From: Bacteroidota bacterium
GTDB lineage: Bacteria > Bacteroidota > Bacteroidia > Palsa-965
DNA: 41,625 nucleotides
Direction: 5' to 3'
Assembly (NCBI GenBank): GCA_013298545.1
Contig: JAAFIA010000040.1
Coordinates: 1 to 41,625, forward strand
Below are positions 1 through 7,812 of the stretch, piece by piece (positions within the stretch are counted from its first letter, which is position 1; every line of letters begins with the position of its first letter). The notes under the pieces are model-generated. The model made no database searches. It saw nothing but the letters and a program-made list of their open reading frames with translations, and was not told where the DNA came from. The translations under genes were made by a program, and so were the position numbers.

Positions 1-403
1 TCTTGCACAATATAAAGGCAAAAATGTTGTCCTCTTGTTTTTTCCACTTGCTTTCACAGGCGTGTGTACCAAAGAGCTTTGCTCCGTTCGCGACGATATT
101 GCCTCTTACAATAATGCACAAGCCGAAGTTTTAGGCATTTCTGTCGATTCGCTTTTTACACTTGGTAAATTCCGCGAAGAACAAAACCTCAATTTCCAAT
201 TATTATCCGATTTCAACAAAGAAGCAAGTCAAAACTACGGTGCACTTTATACCGATTTTGCGTTTGGCATGCACGGCGTATCCAAACGTTCGGCTTTTGT
301 AATTGATAAAGAAGGCATTGTACGTTATGCCGAAGTGCTGGAATCGGCTGGCGATTTGCCTAATTTCCAAGCCATCGCACAAACACTTGCGGGCTTGAAC
401 TAA
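1..403 (+). CDS. Peroxiredoxin, AhpC/TSA family (5' end outside window)
   Basis: This is the C-terminal part of a thiol peroxidase that reduces hydrogen peroxide and organic hydroperoxides in the cytoplasm. The reading frame is open from the first bases, so the true start lies upstream. The peroxidatic site is visible as FPLAFTGVCTKELC: a threonine precedes the catalytic cysteine, and a second cysteine follows five residues later, the spacing of the resolving cysteine in BCP-type peroxiredoxins. The following thioredoxin-fold text (GISVDSLFTLGKF, LLSDFNKEASQNYGA, RSAFVIDKEGIVRYAEV) matches the AhpE/BCP group. A hairpin followed by a T-run lies directly downstream, so the gene probably ends a transcription unit. 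The family is certain; the subgroup is inferred. Confidence 0.9.
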   Translation, partial: LAQYKGKNVVLLFFPLAFTGVCTKELCSVRDDIASYNNAQAEVLGISVDSLFTLGKFREEQNLNFQLLSDFNKEASQNYGALYTDFAFGMHGVSKRSAFVIDKEGIVRYAEVLESAGDLPNFQAIAQTLAGLN

Positions 404-418
404 GCTCACTCCGATTAT

Positions 419-456
419 AAAAAGCCATGCTCTCAAAAAGAGGATGGCTTTTTTTA
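419..456 (+). terminator. Rho-independent terminator after the peroxiredoxin gene
   Basis: An AAAGCCAT...CTC arm pairs with GAG...ATGGCTTT around an A-rich loop and is followed by seven T residues. It starts about 16 nt after the peroxiredoxin stop codon. The stem has one or two mismatches. Confidence 0.75.
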
Positions 457-492
457 TGCGCAATTGCCACGATCCCTTTTCTTGAAATCGCC

Positions 493-500
493 TACATTTG
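493..500 (+). promoter_or_regulatory. -7 box TACATTTG, 4 nt before a GTG start
   Basis: This matches the Bacteroidota housekeeping -7 consensus TAnnTTTG. Only 4 nt separate it from the GTG at 505, which would place transcription start at or next to the start codon. No -33 TTG was found at the usual distance. Confidence 0.5.
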
Positions 501-504
501 AGCT

Positions 505-1131
505 GTGAACGCAAGACCAATACGCTTTTCTAAAATCCCCAACGAACTAAAAAGTATCGTTTTGTTTGTTTTGCTCCTACAAGCTTGCGCATCGCCCACA
601 CCCCCACCCGACCCCCGCCCGCAAAACGCCTGCAACTACGCCAACGCTTTTATCACCCTCCACGATTCACTCATCGCCTCCCGCACCCAAATCGCAATCG
701 CTTACGAACAAAAATCAATCGCCAAAATCCTCGCTACCGAAAAGCGATTCAAAGAAAAATTGCAGCAAACACACGATTCCATTGCGCAATTCCCAAACTT
801 TGAATCCGATTCCTCGCTCAAACTCGCTTGGCTCAACCTCATCAATACCTACCAAAACCAAATCAACCGCTGGATCGGTATGCGTGGCATCATCCTCACC
901 GAAGATGCCGTTGACACCATCGCCAATCCAAACCTCCCCGACATCAATCCCGAAACCGATACGTTAGATCCAAACGATGCACTCATTCCCAAATATGAAT
1001 TCATCGAAAAACGCATCCTTCGCGATGAGCAAAACGCATTTATCCAACTCGACTCCGTACAACAAAATTTTGCCCGAAAATATAATTTCCTCCTCCCACG
1101 CACTCCCATGCCGCCAATAGATGCAGAGTGA
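505..1131 (+). CDS. Small lipoprotein of unknown function
   Basis: I do not recognise the family. The 208-residue product has a basic N-terminus, a short hydrophobic stretch (IVLFVLLL) and a lipobox-like LQAC near residue 28, followed by a proline-rich linker (SPTPPPDPRP). This suggests an exported lipid-anchored protein; Q at -2 of the lipobox is unusual, so the anchor is an inference. The rest looks helical, with repeated KRF/KL/Q stretches and an acidic loop (DINPETDTLDPNDA). GTG was chosen as start because it follows a TACATTTG box and no ATG precedes the signal sequence. The coding strand is strikingly C-rich and G-poor. The 2-epimerase gene starts 16 nt after the stop but has its own promoter box. 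Confidence 0.65.
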   Translation: MNARPIRFSKIPNELKSIVLFVLLLQACASPTPPPDPRPQNACNYANAFITLHDSLIASRTQIAIAYEQKSIAKILATEKRFKEKLQQTHDSIAQFPNFESDSSLKLAWLNLINTYQNQINRWIGMRGIILTEDAVDTIANPNLPDINPETDTLDPNDALIPKYEFIEKRILRDEQNAFIQLDSVQQNFARKYNFLLPRTPMPPIDAE

Positions 1132-1132
1132 T

Positions 1133-1140
1133 TACCTTTG
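1133..1140 (+). promoter_or_regulatory. -7 box TACCTTTG, 7 nt before the 2-epimerase ATG
   Basis: This is a perfect TAnnTTTG match between the stop codon of the lipoprotein gene and the ATG at 1148. With 7 nt between box and ATG, the mRNA would have almost no leader. It probably drives the polysaccharide operon. Confidence 0.6.
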
Positions 1141-1147
1141 ATTTCGT

Positions 1148-2239
1148 ATGAAACGTATCCTGACCGTTGTAGGCACACGACCCAATTTTATTAAAGTAAC
1201 ACAATTCAGAAAAGTTGCGCAACACTTTCCGCAACTCGAACTGAAAATCGTGCACACGGGTCAGCATTACGACGGAAAAATGGCGGATGTTTTTTTTCAG
1301 CAATTTGGCCTTCAACCCGATTTTTTTCTCGATGTTCCGCCCGGTTCGCCCAACATGCAAATGGCCGAAATCATGCTGCGGCTCGAAAAATTAATCGAGT
1401 CGTATCAACCCGATTTGATTGCCGTTGTTGGCGATGTTAATTCCACGCTTGCTGCTGCATTAACAGCCAATAAATTAAACATCAAACTCGCACACATCGA
1501 AAGTGGCTTGCGGAGCAACGACCGCACCATGCCCGAAGAATTCAACCGCATACTCACCGACGAACTGGCCGATTTTCTTTTTGTTACCGAGCCAAGCGGA
1601 ATCGAACACCTGCGAAAAGAAGGCAAAGCCGCCGAAAAGCTATTTTTTGTCGGAAATACCATGATCGATACACTCGCTGCTTACGCAGCAGAAATCGACG
1701 CTTCGCCTATTCTCCAAACATGGAATTTGCAGCCGCAGCAATTTGTGCTCATGACCATGCACCGCCCCGCAACAGTCGATTCGAAAGAAGGCTTGTTGAA
1801 ATTGCTCGAACTCATACGCGAAGTGTGCAAAACAACTGACCTCATTTTTCCGGTTCATCCACGCACCGTAAAACACCTGCAACAATTCGGCCTCGAAAAC
1901 GATTTTCACCGCATTGCACGTTTGCGTCTTTGCGATCCGCTCGATTATTTTGCGTTTCAATGCCTCGTCAAAAACGCGCAGTACATTCTTACCGATAGTG
2001 GCGGCATTCAAGAAGAATCGACTTGGTTGGGTGTTCCCTGTCTTACGCTGCGGCCCAATACAGAGCGGCCCGTAACGGTTACACATGGCACCAACGAATT
2101 GTTGCCTTTCGATCTCGGCATCATTCGCAACCACATACAAATCATACAGCAAGGCCAATTCAAAAAAGGTGTACAACCCATCATGTGGGATGGAAAAGCC
2201 ACCAACCGTATTTTTGAAATTTTTTCGCGCATCCTTTGA
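1148..2239 (+). CDS. wecB: UDP-N-acetylglucosamine 2-epimerase (non-hydrolysing)
   Basis: The enzyme interconverts UDP-GlcNAc and UDP-ManNAc for surface polysaccharide synthesis in the cytoplasm. At 363 residues it has the usual length. Family landmarks appear in order: GTRPNFIK at the N-terminus (the common form is GTRPEAIK), HTGQHYD, GDVNST, HIESGLRS, PEEFNR, MTMHRP, HPRT, TDSGGIQEES with the conserved Ser and Glu, and LRPNTERP. It is the first gene of a three-gene operon: its TGA overlaps the TTG start of the next gene, indicating translational coupling with two glycosyltransferases. The divergent PNFIK in place of PEAIK is seen in part of the family and may mark a different sugar. Symbol by homology; the exact sugar product is inferred. 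Confidence 0.93.
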   Translation: MKRILTVVGTRPNFIKVTQFRKVAQHFPQLELKIVHTGQHYDGKMADVFFQQFGLQPDFFLDVPPGSPNMQMAEIMLRLEKLIESYQPDLIAVVGDVNSTLAAALTANKLNIKLAHIESGLRSNDRTMPEEFNRILTDELADFLFVTEPSGIEHLRKEGKAAEKLFFVGNTMIDTLAAYAAEIDASPILQTWNLQPQQFVLMTMHRPATVDSKEGLLKLLELIREVCKTTDLIFPVHPRTVKHLQQFGLENDFHRIARLRLCDPLDYFAFQCLVKNAQYILTDSGGIQEESTWLGVPCLTLRPNTERPVTVTHGTNELLPFDLGIIRNHIQIIQQGQFKKGVQPIMWDGKATNRIFEIFSRIL

Positions 2240-3375
2240 AACGCATTGTCTATCTCACGTTTAACGATGCACCAACCGGAATTTATTTCGGGCAGGTAAC
2301 GGATGTATGCCGTTTTTGGCGCGAAATGTTAGCTGCCGACGTTCGTTTAATCGCCTTTGTTTCGATACGCGGATTTTTTGAAACACGAAAACGTATTCGG
2401 CAAGCAGATCCAACGGCTCGTGTTGTACCCATGTTTCCGAAAACAAAACATTGGAAAAAAAATACGTTCCTGCTACGTTTTTTGCTCAATCGCATACAAC
2501 CCGAAACCATTGTGGCACGTGGCCCATTTGCAACCGGACTCGCTTTGAAATTTCAGGAAAAATATAAGGTCTGTTTTGATGGACGCGGCGCATACACTGC
2601 CGAATTGAATGAATACGATGTTGTGCCCGACGAAACCATCAAACGCGAAATTGCAAACATTGAAAACGAGGCTGTGTTGAAATCCAATTTCCGGTTAGCG
2701 GTTTCAACAAAACTCGTCAACTACTGGCGCGAAAAATTTCAGTACGCAGCAAACAATCATGTTGTAATTCCATGCACCATCAATGCCCATGCGTTTGATC
2801 AGTTGTTGCCAGAAGCCAAACGCAATGCCTTGCGCGCGGCAATGGGTTGGGCAGCAGACGATGTTGTCATTGTTTATTCCGGTTCTGTTGCGGGTTGGCA
2901 AAATCTAAACGAACTCGATCATTGGTTTTACGAGTTGTTGCAAGCACAACCCCATTTTAAACTGTTGTTGCTTACACGCGAAATTCCCGATACCTTAAAA
3001 CTCAAAACATTAACGCAACAAGTACAACACCGATGGCTTGCGCCTGATGAAGTTGGCGAAACACTTCAAACCTGCGATTACGGTTGGCTTGTACGCGAAG
3101 CAACTGTTACCAATCAAGTGGCATCGCCTGTAAAATTTGCCGAGTATTTAGCAAGCGGCTTGCCCGTTTTGGTTTCCGAAAATCTTGGCGATTATCCCGA
3201 TTTTGTGCGTAGCCACGACGCTGGAAGAATTGTCTGTGAAGCAAAAACACTCGCCACACTACAACCGCTCACGCACGCTACACGCATACAGATGCACCAA
3301 CTCGCGCAAACACATTTTACCAAACCTGCTTTTGTAAACGAATACCGAACTTTACTCGCATGCACATCGCATTAA
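2236..3375 (+). CDS. Glycosyltransferase, GT-B fold (GT4-like)
   Basis: A 379-residue putative sugar transferase of the surface polysaccharide pathway. The C-terminal half has the donor-site pattern of GT4 enzymes: VIVYSGSVAGWQN starts the second Rossmann domain, and ASPVKFAEYLASGLPVLVS near the C-terminus carries the conserved Glu and SGLPV. The N-terminal half contains LNEYDVVPDETIKREIANIENEAV, typical of GT4 proteins that handle a membrane-linked acceptor. The start is a TTG sharing bases with the TGA of the epimerase gene (TTGA), with no nearby ATG alternative. The 3' end overlaps the next gene by 16 nt, so the three genes form one operon. Donor and acceptor cannot be read from the sequence. 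Confidence 0.85.
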   Translation: MKRIVYLTFNDAPTGIYFGQVTDVCRFWREMLAADVRLIAFVSIRGFFETRKRIRQADPTARVVPMFPKTKHWKKNTFLLRFLLNRIQPETIVARGPFATGLALKFQEKYKVCFDGRGAYTAELNEYDVVPDETIKREIANIENEAVLKSNFRLAVSTKLVNYWREKFQYAANNHVVIPCTINAHAFDQLLPEAKRNALRAAMGWAADDVVIVYSGSVAGWQNLNELDHWFYELLQAQPHFKLLLLTREIPDTLKLKTLTQQVQHRWLAPDEVGETLQTCDYGWLVREATVTNQVASPVKFAEYLASGLPVLVSENLGDYPDFVRSHDAGRIVCEAKTLATLQPLTHATRIQMHQLAQTHFTKPAFVNEYRTLLACTSH

Positions 3376-4514
3376 TTACCGACGGCATTCACCCATACGT
3401 CATGGGTGGTATGCAGCGTCATTCGTTTTACCTCGCAAAATACTTGGCCGCTGCCGGACATCGCGTTGATTTGTATCACCACAACACGAGCAAGTACGAT
3501 ATTAGTCAACTCGAATTTTTTACCGCTGCCGAAAAAGCAAACATCCGCTCGTTCGTATTCACCTTCCCTAACCTTGGAACTACGCCAGGACATTACATCC
3601 GCGAATCGTACGATTTTTCGAAACAAATCTGGAGCATGTTTGAAAAACAAAGCATGCCCGATTTTATTTACGTCAAAGGATTTGCCGGATGGGAATTGAT
3701 CAATCAGAAAAAAGGTGGAAAAAAATTGCCGCCTATCGGACTTAATATGCACGGTTACGAAATGTTTCAGCCCGCGCCTTCGTGGAAAGAACGCTTGAAG
3801 TATGCCTTATTGCTCCGCGCCCCAGTTCGGTTTAATGTGGCCCATGCCGATTATTTATTTTCTTATGGCGGAAAAATCACACCCATCATCGAATCGCTTG
3901 GCGTTGCACGTAAGCGTATTCTTGAAATTCCGACGGGCATTGCAGCCAACTGGATTGCCGATCAACCAACGTCAACGTTTGGCATTCGAAAGTTTGTGTT
4001 TGTTGGACGGTATGAACGTCGCAAAGGATTGCCTGAACTTTACCGTGTACTCAAAAAAATATCGGCGGTTGTTCCTTTTGAATTTCATTTCATTGGCGAC
4101 ATTCCATCCAAAGATCGCTGGAACGATAAGCGCGCCAAGTACCACGGAAAAATTACCGATACAAACGATTTGCAAAAACTCCTTCGTTCCGCAGATTGTT
4201 TGGTTTGCCCGAGTTTAGCCGAAGGCATGCCCAACGTCATCATGGAAGCTATGGCCTCTGGCCTCACTGCCATTGCAACCGACACAGGCGCAACATCGCT
4301 CATGGTCAACAACGAAACGGGTTGGCTCATTCCGGTTGGCGATCAAAACGCGTTGCAGCAAGCCATCAAAGCGGTTATCGACGCAAGCGATCCGCAACTT
4401 GTAGCTAAAAAAACAGCCGCATTAAAATTGGTTCGCGAAAATTTTACTTGGGAAAAAATCATTCAGCAAACGATTGAAAAAATCGAAGCCGTGTGTAGGG
4501 AACCGAATGGTTAA
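3360..4514 (+). CDS. Glycosyltransferase family 4
   Basis: A 384-residue GT4 enzyme, third gene of the polysaccharide operon. Visible landmarks are an N-terminal acceptor domain (MHIALITDGIHPYVMGGMQ, the usual glycine-rich entry loop), FVFVGRYERRKGLPEL at the start of the nucleotide-sugar domain, and the E-X7-E motif in AEGMPNVIMEAMASGL, whose two glutamates contact the donor sugar. It begins inside the 3' end of the preceding gene. An O-antigen or capsule role is inferred from the neighbouring 2-epimerase; the right edge of the window holds another polysaccharide gene, but 36 kb away. Base composition is like the rest of the operon. Confidence 0.9.
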   Translation: MHIALITDGIHPYVMGGMQRHSFYLAKYLAAAGHRVDLYHHNTSKYDISQLEFFTAAEKANIRSFVFTFPNLGTTPGHYIRESYDFSKQIWSMFEKQSMPDFIYVKGFAGWELINQKKGGKKLPPIGLNMHGYEMFQPAPSWKERLKYALLLRAPVRFNVAHADYLFSYGGKITPIIESLGVARKRILEIPTGIAANWIADQPTSTFGIRKFVFVGRYERRKGLPELYRVLKKISAVVPFEFHFIGDIPSKDRWNDKRAKYHGKITDTNDLQKLLRSADCLVCPSLAEGMPNVIMEAMASGLTAIATDTGATSLMVNNETGWLIPVGDQNALQQAIKAVIDASDPQLVAKKTAALKLVRENFTWEKIIQQTIEKIEAVCREPNG

Positions 4515-4568
4515 TGGTAGTGTACATGTTTTCGAGCTGACAAACATCTTTAAAGACAGAGGCTGCCG

Positions 4569-5066
4569 ATGAAATTATTACCTTTTGACAATATACTTTA
4601 CAAAACGATTTTGACCGAAGCCGACGTAATCAAACGACTCGCTGACGTTACAGCAGCAGAGACGATGTTTAGTTTAAATATCTTCGAATGCCGCTCTTCT
4701 AAGACGTATAAAGGGAAAATAGACAATCTGGCCTTCAAAATCCACAGAATTACTTGTTATCAAAATTCATTTCGACCAATAATTAATGGTGTGATTGAAC
4801 CTGCTGATGAAGGGGTTATCATCAAGGTCAAAATGAGACTTCATTTTTTCGTTCTTGTATTTTTACTCATTTTCGCAACTGGAATCGGATTTTCCAATGT
4901 GCTAAAATCCGTTTTCGTTGATCTAAAATTGGAGTGGAACAGTTTAATTCCCTTGGGTATATCAGTTATTGCATATCTCGTAATACTTGGAGCATATAAA
5001 TTGGAAAGCCGCAAATCAAAAAAAGATTTGCAAAAAATATTTAATGCTGAAATAATAGACCACTAA
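4569..5066 (+). CDS. Hypothetical membrane protein
   Basis: A 165-residue protein without a recognised domain. Residues 1-90 form a soluble part that begins MKLLPFDNILYKT and includes FKIHRITCYQNSFRPIINGVIEP. Two hydrophobic segments follow (about 93-112 and 122-142), separated by a short polar loop, and the tail is charged (ESRKSKKDLQKIF). The pattern, a cytosolic regulatory-looking head followed by a two-helix hairpin, recurs in small uncharacterised bacterial proteins, but I cannot name the family. The gene is more AT-rich than its neighbours and lacks their C-rich codons, which suggests separate acquisition. It lies 54 nt after the glycosyltransferase operon and is followed by a repeat region. 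Confidence 0.6.
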   Translation: MKLLPFDNILYKTILTEADVIKRLADVTAAETMFSLNIFECRSSKTYKGKIDNLAFKIHRITCYQNSFRPIINGVIEPADEGVIIKVKMRLHFFVLVFLLIFATGIGFSNVLKSVFVDLKLEWNSLIPLGISVIAYLVILGAYKLESRKSKKDLQKIFNAEIIDH

Positions 5067-5192
5067 TTTTATTTCGTCCCTTAGTGCATCCACAGACTAG
5101 AGGCGTGAGTTTTCTAAAGCAAGATAAAATCATCAACGAGCTAAAGCCTGTGTAGGCTCAATGTCTGAGTTTATGCACCATTTCTCAAGTTT

Positions 5193-5330
5193 TAAATTTC
5201 AATATGCTCTTCTACGCGCGATGCCGACGCAGACGTGAGACTTAGAGACGGGAGACTGGCTACCCTTTGACTTAGAAGATGAGTTGGGCAATTTTACGCG
5301 GTCTCAAGTCTCACGTCTCATGTCTCCACA
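5193..5330. repeat. Inverted GAGAC-heptamer repeat (copy A) with conserved left flank
   Basis: The left arm (5229-5257) holds GAGAC units about 7 nt apart; the right arm (5301-5327) holds GTCTC units with the same period, so the arms can form a long imperfect hairpin. The 40 nt left of the hairpin (from 5193, including ACGCGC and ACGCAGAC at 5227-5234) resemble the flank of a second copy at 39807. The shared flank argues for a dispersed repeat family rather than chance simple sequence. The stretch 5067-5192 shows nothing else recognisable. Confidence 0.7.
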
Positions 5331-5347
5331 GAACTACAATACAAAAA

Positions 5348-5755
5348 CTACCCTTCCAATACTTTCTTAATATCTGGGCGGAAATACTGTTCGCTCTTCA
5401 TCACCTTTCCATCTTCGCGGAAAATAGGCTTGCCTTCGCTATCCAATTTCGACATGTTGCTGCGGTGAATTTCGTCAAACACTTCTTCGATTTTATACTG
5501 CAAGCCATGACGCAAAATGGTTCCAAATAAAATGTATAATTGATCGCCAAGCGCATCGGCAATTTCTACCAAATCGCCACGCTGTGCTGCTTCTAGGTAT
5601 TCTTCATTCTCTTCGCGCAGCAATTTATAACGCAACATGTATTCACTTTCTGGAACTTCTCCAGTAGGCGTTTCGCGGTTGCCAATTAAAAAGACATCGT
5701 GAAATTCGCGAACTGAATCAATTTTGCTAAGTAATACTTTAGGTGCTTCTGACAT
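5348..5755 (-). CDS. MazG-superfamily NTP pyrophosphohydrolase (PRA-PH/HisE-like)
   Basis: A 135-residue all-alpha NTP pyrophosphatase-like protein. The metal-binding pattern is visible as LLREENEEYLEA followed by EIADALGDQLYILFGT, that is E-E-x-x-E and then E-x-x-D, as in MazG, dUTPase-2 and phosphoribosyl-ATP pyrophosphatase. Near the C-terminus, IHRSNMSKLDSEGKPIF is typical of the stand-alone family found in many bacteria and phages, probably house-cleaning enzymes hydrolysing non-canonical nucleotides. The C-terminal QYFRPDIKKVL is also characteristic. The substrate is not deducible. It lies downstream of ompH but a strong hairpin separates them, so it is probably transcribed on its own. 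Confidence 0.85.
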   Translation of the reverse strand: MSEAPKVLLSKIDSVREFHDVFLIGNRETPTGEVPESEYMLRYKLLREENEEYLEAAQRGDLVEIADALGDQLYILFGTILRHGLQYKIEEVFDEIHRSNMSKLDSEGKPIFREDGKVMKSEQYFRPDIKKVLEG

Positions 5756-5792
5756 GGGAATACTTTTTTAATTTATATGTTGTTGGAAATAA

Positions 5793-5823
5793 AAACAGCA
5801 AGAACAAAACGCTCTTGCTGTTT
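5793..5823 (-). terminator. Rho-independent terminator after ompH
   Basis: A perfect 11-bp stem (AAACAGCAAGA / TCTTGCTGTTT, loop 9 nt) lies 20 nt past the stop codon of the OmpH gene and, read on the minus strand, is followed by more T residues. Confidence 0.8.
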
Positions 5824-5843
5824 CTTGGATAGATTATTAGTCG

Positions 5844-6488
5844 TTATTTTATAGGCTTCGGAAGGGCTTTGCTTTCCGCGTAATTTTTATTCAGCGCATC
5901 GAGTACTGTTTGTGTTACGTCGAGGCTATCGTTGGCGTACAAGAGGTTTGAACCTGTACCATAACCAATGATGTAATCAATGCCTTTTTCGCGGCTATAC
6001 ACTTTGAAGTATTTGGTAATTTCTTCGGTAATGGTTGCGTTTTGTTGCGCCATTTTGCCTTGCAACACATCGGCCTGTTGTTGCAATTTGGCCAATTCGT
6101 TGTACATCGTATTTACTTCTTGCTCTTCCTTGGTGGCTTCGTCGGCAGAAATTGTGCCTGCTTTTACTTTTTCTTGTAAAGCGGTGTAACGTGCTTCGAG
6201 CGTTTGTTGTTTGGTTCCAAACGTTTTTTGAAGATACGCCAACTGACCACTTACACTTTGTCCCAAATCTTGGAATGCTTGATACTTCTGATCAATCGAA
6301 TCGATATTGACATAAAGCACTTTGGCACCAGCCATAGTTTTGGGCGCATCGAATTTGAGTTGAGGAACAGAATCTGTTGCAGTTTTAACAGCATCAGCTC
6401 CTTCTTTTGTTCCATACACTTTAAAGAATAAAAACGCGACTGCAACGAGCAGCACGATATTTAAGCCAAGAGAAAGTTTTGCGTTCAC
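5844..6488 (-). CDS. OmpH/Skp-family periplasmic chaperone
   Basis: A 214-residue protein of the OmpH family, whose members hold unfolded outer-membrane proteins in the periplasm. It has one N-terminal hydrophobic segment (LGLNIVLLVAVAFLFF), then a spacer and a beta strand (KVLYVNIDSID), a long coiled coil of about 100 residues rich in Q, K, E and A (including QQQADVLQGKMAQQNATITEEITKYF), and a C-terminal region YSREKGIDYIIGYGTGSNLLYAN that is diagnostic. The start is GTG at 6488; a TATCTTTG box lies 20 nt upstream. The N-terminal segment lacks a clear signal-peptidase site, so the protein may stay anchored in the inner membrane. Family assignment is firm; the anchoring is inferred. Confidence 0.88.
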   Translation of the reverse strand: MNAKLSLGLNIVLLVAVAFLFFKVYGTKEGADAVKTATDSVPQLKFDAPKTMAGAKVLYVNIDSIDQKYQAFQDLGQSVSGQLAYLQKTFGTKQQTLEARYTALQEKVKAGTISADEATKEEQEVNTMYNELAKLQQQADVLQGKMAQQNATITEEITKYFKVYSREKGIDYIIGYGTGSNLLYANDSLDVTQTVLDALNKNYAESKALPKPIK

Positions 6489-6508
6489 TTTAGATTTTTT
6501 TAGAAGCC

Positions 6509-6516
6509 CAAAGATA
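6509..6516 (-). promoter_or_regulatory. -7 box TATCTTTG for ompH
   Basis: TAnnTTTG match on the minus strand, 20 nt upstream of the GTG start of the OmpH gene. No convincing -33 element was found. Confidence 0.55.
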
Positions 6517-6609
6517 GACGAATTTGAGATTTGTAAAGGTTAAAAAGCTACAAATCTGAATTTGGCCCTGAGATTTCCACCAAACAAAAATGAGCCTACA
6601 AAAAACCAA

Positions 6610-6617
6610 TACCTTTG
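6610..6617 (+). promoter_or_regulatory. -7 box TACCTTTG deciding the aminotransferase start
   Basis: Perfect TAnnTTTG match only 4 nt before an in-frame GTG at 6622. Because an open frame continues upstream through the box, a longest-ORF start at 6562 would place the promoter inside the gene; the box argues for 6622 and a leaderless mRNA. Confidence 0.6.
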
Positions 6618-6621
6618 TGCC

Positions 6622-7812
6622 GTGATCTCGCAACGGCAATTGTATTTGAATCATTTGGCACAAACCAGCCCCGCCCCCCTCGCACTCGAAATTGTGCACG
6701 CCGAAGATGTCTTCCTTACCGATACTTCTGGAAAAAAATACGTCGATCTCATTGCCGGTATTTCCGTCAGTTCTGTTGGCCACCGCCACCCCCGCGTTGT
6801 CGATGCCATCAAATCGCAAGCCGATCAATACTTGCACGTCATGGTCTATGGCGAATACATCCTTTCGCCACAAGTCAAACTCGCCACCAAAATTGCCTCG
6901 CTACTTCCCGCTTCGCTCAACGCTACCTATTTCACCAATTCGGGCGCAGAAGCCACCGAAGGCGCACTCAAACTCGCTAAACGCCTCACCGGACGCAGCG
7001 AACTCATTTCCTTCGTCAACGCCTACCACGGCAGCACGCATGGCGCACTCAGCATCATGGGCAACGAATACTTCAAAACCGCCTACCGCCCACTCCTGCC
7101 CGATACCCAACTGCTCGCCTTCAACTCCTTTACCGATTTAGAAAAAATCACCACACGTACCGCTTGCGTGGTTGTAGAACCCGTTCAAGGCGAAGCCGGC
7201 GCTGTTGTTGCCACAAACGGATTTCTTGCCGCCTTACGCAAACGCTGCACCGAAACTGGAACACTTTTAATTTTTGACGAAATACAAACCGGATTTGGTC
7301 GCACCGGAAAACTTTTTGGCTTTCAACACGAAGAAGTCATTCCCGACATCATTTTATTTGCCAAAGGAATTGGCGGCGGCATGCCGATTGGGGCCTTTAC
7401 CAGTTCGCATGAAAACATGTTGGCGTTCACCGAAAATCCGGTGCTCGGACACATCACCACGTTTGGCGGCCATCCGGTTTCCTGCGCAGCCGCACTCGCT
7501 ACGATCAATATTATTGAAGAAGAAAATTTAGTGGCTGGTGTGGCCTCGCGCGAAACCATTATCCGTAAACACCTTGTTCATCCAGCAATTCGCGAATTGC
7601 GTGGACGTGGTTTACTGCTTGCTGCAATTTTTGAACATGCAGAAATCAATCAGCGTGTTATTCAGGCTTGCCTCAAACGCGGCATCATTACCGATTGGTT
7701 TTTGTTTTGCGACAATGGCTTGCGCATTGCTCCGCCACTAACCATCGATGAAAATCTATTGCGCGATTGCTGCTTGAAAATTGTGGATGCGATTCGTGAA
7801 GTAGTCGCTTAA
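6622..7812 (+). CDS. Class III (acetylornithine/ornithine-type) aminotransferase
   Basis: A 396-residue PLP-dependent transaminase that moves an omega-amino group from substrates such as ornithine, acetylornithine or 4-aminobutyrate to 2-oxoglutarate. Signatures in order: TNSGAEATEGALKLAK (cofactor phosphate binding), NAYHGSTHG, VEPVQGEAG, LIFDEIQTGFGRTG with the PLP-pyridine aspartate D219, FAKGIGGGMPIGAF with the Schiff-base lysine K248, and TTFGGHPVSCAAA. The start GTG 6622 follows a TACCTTTG box by 4 nt and gives the normal family N-terminus. The stop codon overlaps that of the convergent receptor gene. No arginine-pathway genes are nearby, so the substrate is open; I leave the symbol blank. 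The first 600 nt are very C-rich, the remainder less so. Confidence 0.9.
   Translation: MISQRQLYLNHLAQTSPAPLALEIVHAEDVFLTDTSGKKYVDLIAGISVSSVGHRHPRVVDAIKSQADQYLHVMVYGEYILSPQVKLATKIASLLPASLNATYFTNSGAEATEGALKLAKRLTGRSELISFVNAYHGSTHGALSIMGNEYFKTAYRPLLPDTQLLAFNSFTDLEKITTRTACVVVEPVQGEAGAVVATNGFLAALRKRCTETGTLLIFDEIQTGFGRTGKLFGFQHEEVIPDIILFAKGIGGGMPIGAFTSSHENMLAFTENPVLGHITTFGGHPVSCAAALATINIIEEENLVAGVASRETIIRKHLVHPAIRELRGRGLLLAAIFEHAEINQRVIQACLKRGIITDWFLFCDNGLRIAPPLTIDENLLRDCCLKIVDAIREVVA

Noticed and set aside
566-967. Proline/serine/threonine-rich frame overlapping the lipoprotein gene
   Set aside because: It is a shadow of the C-rich lipoprotein gene in another frame; the lipoprotein frame has a signal sequence and promoter.
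7323-7559. Minus-strand open frame inside the aminotransferase gene
   Set aside because: It is antisense to the conserved PLP-lysine region and shows no independent signal.
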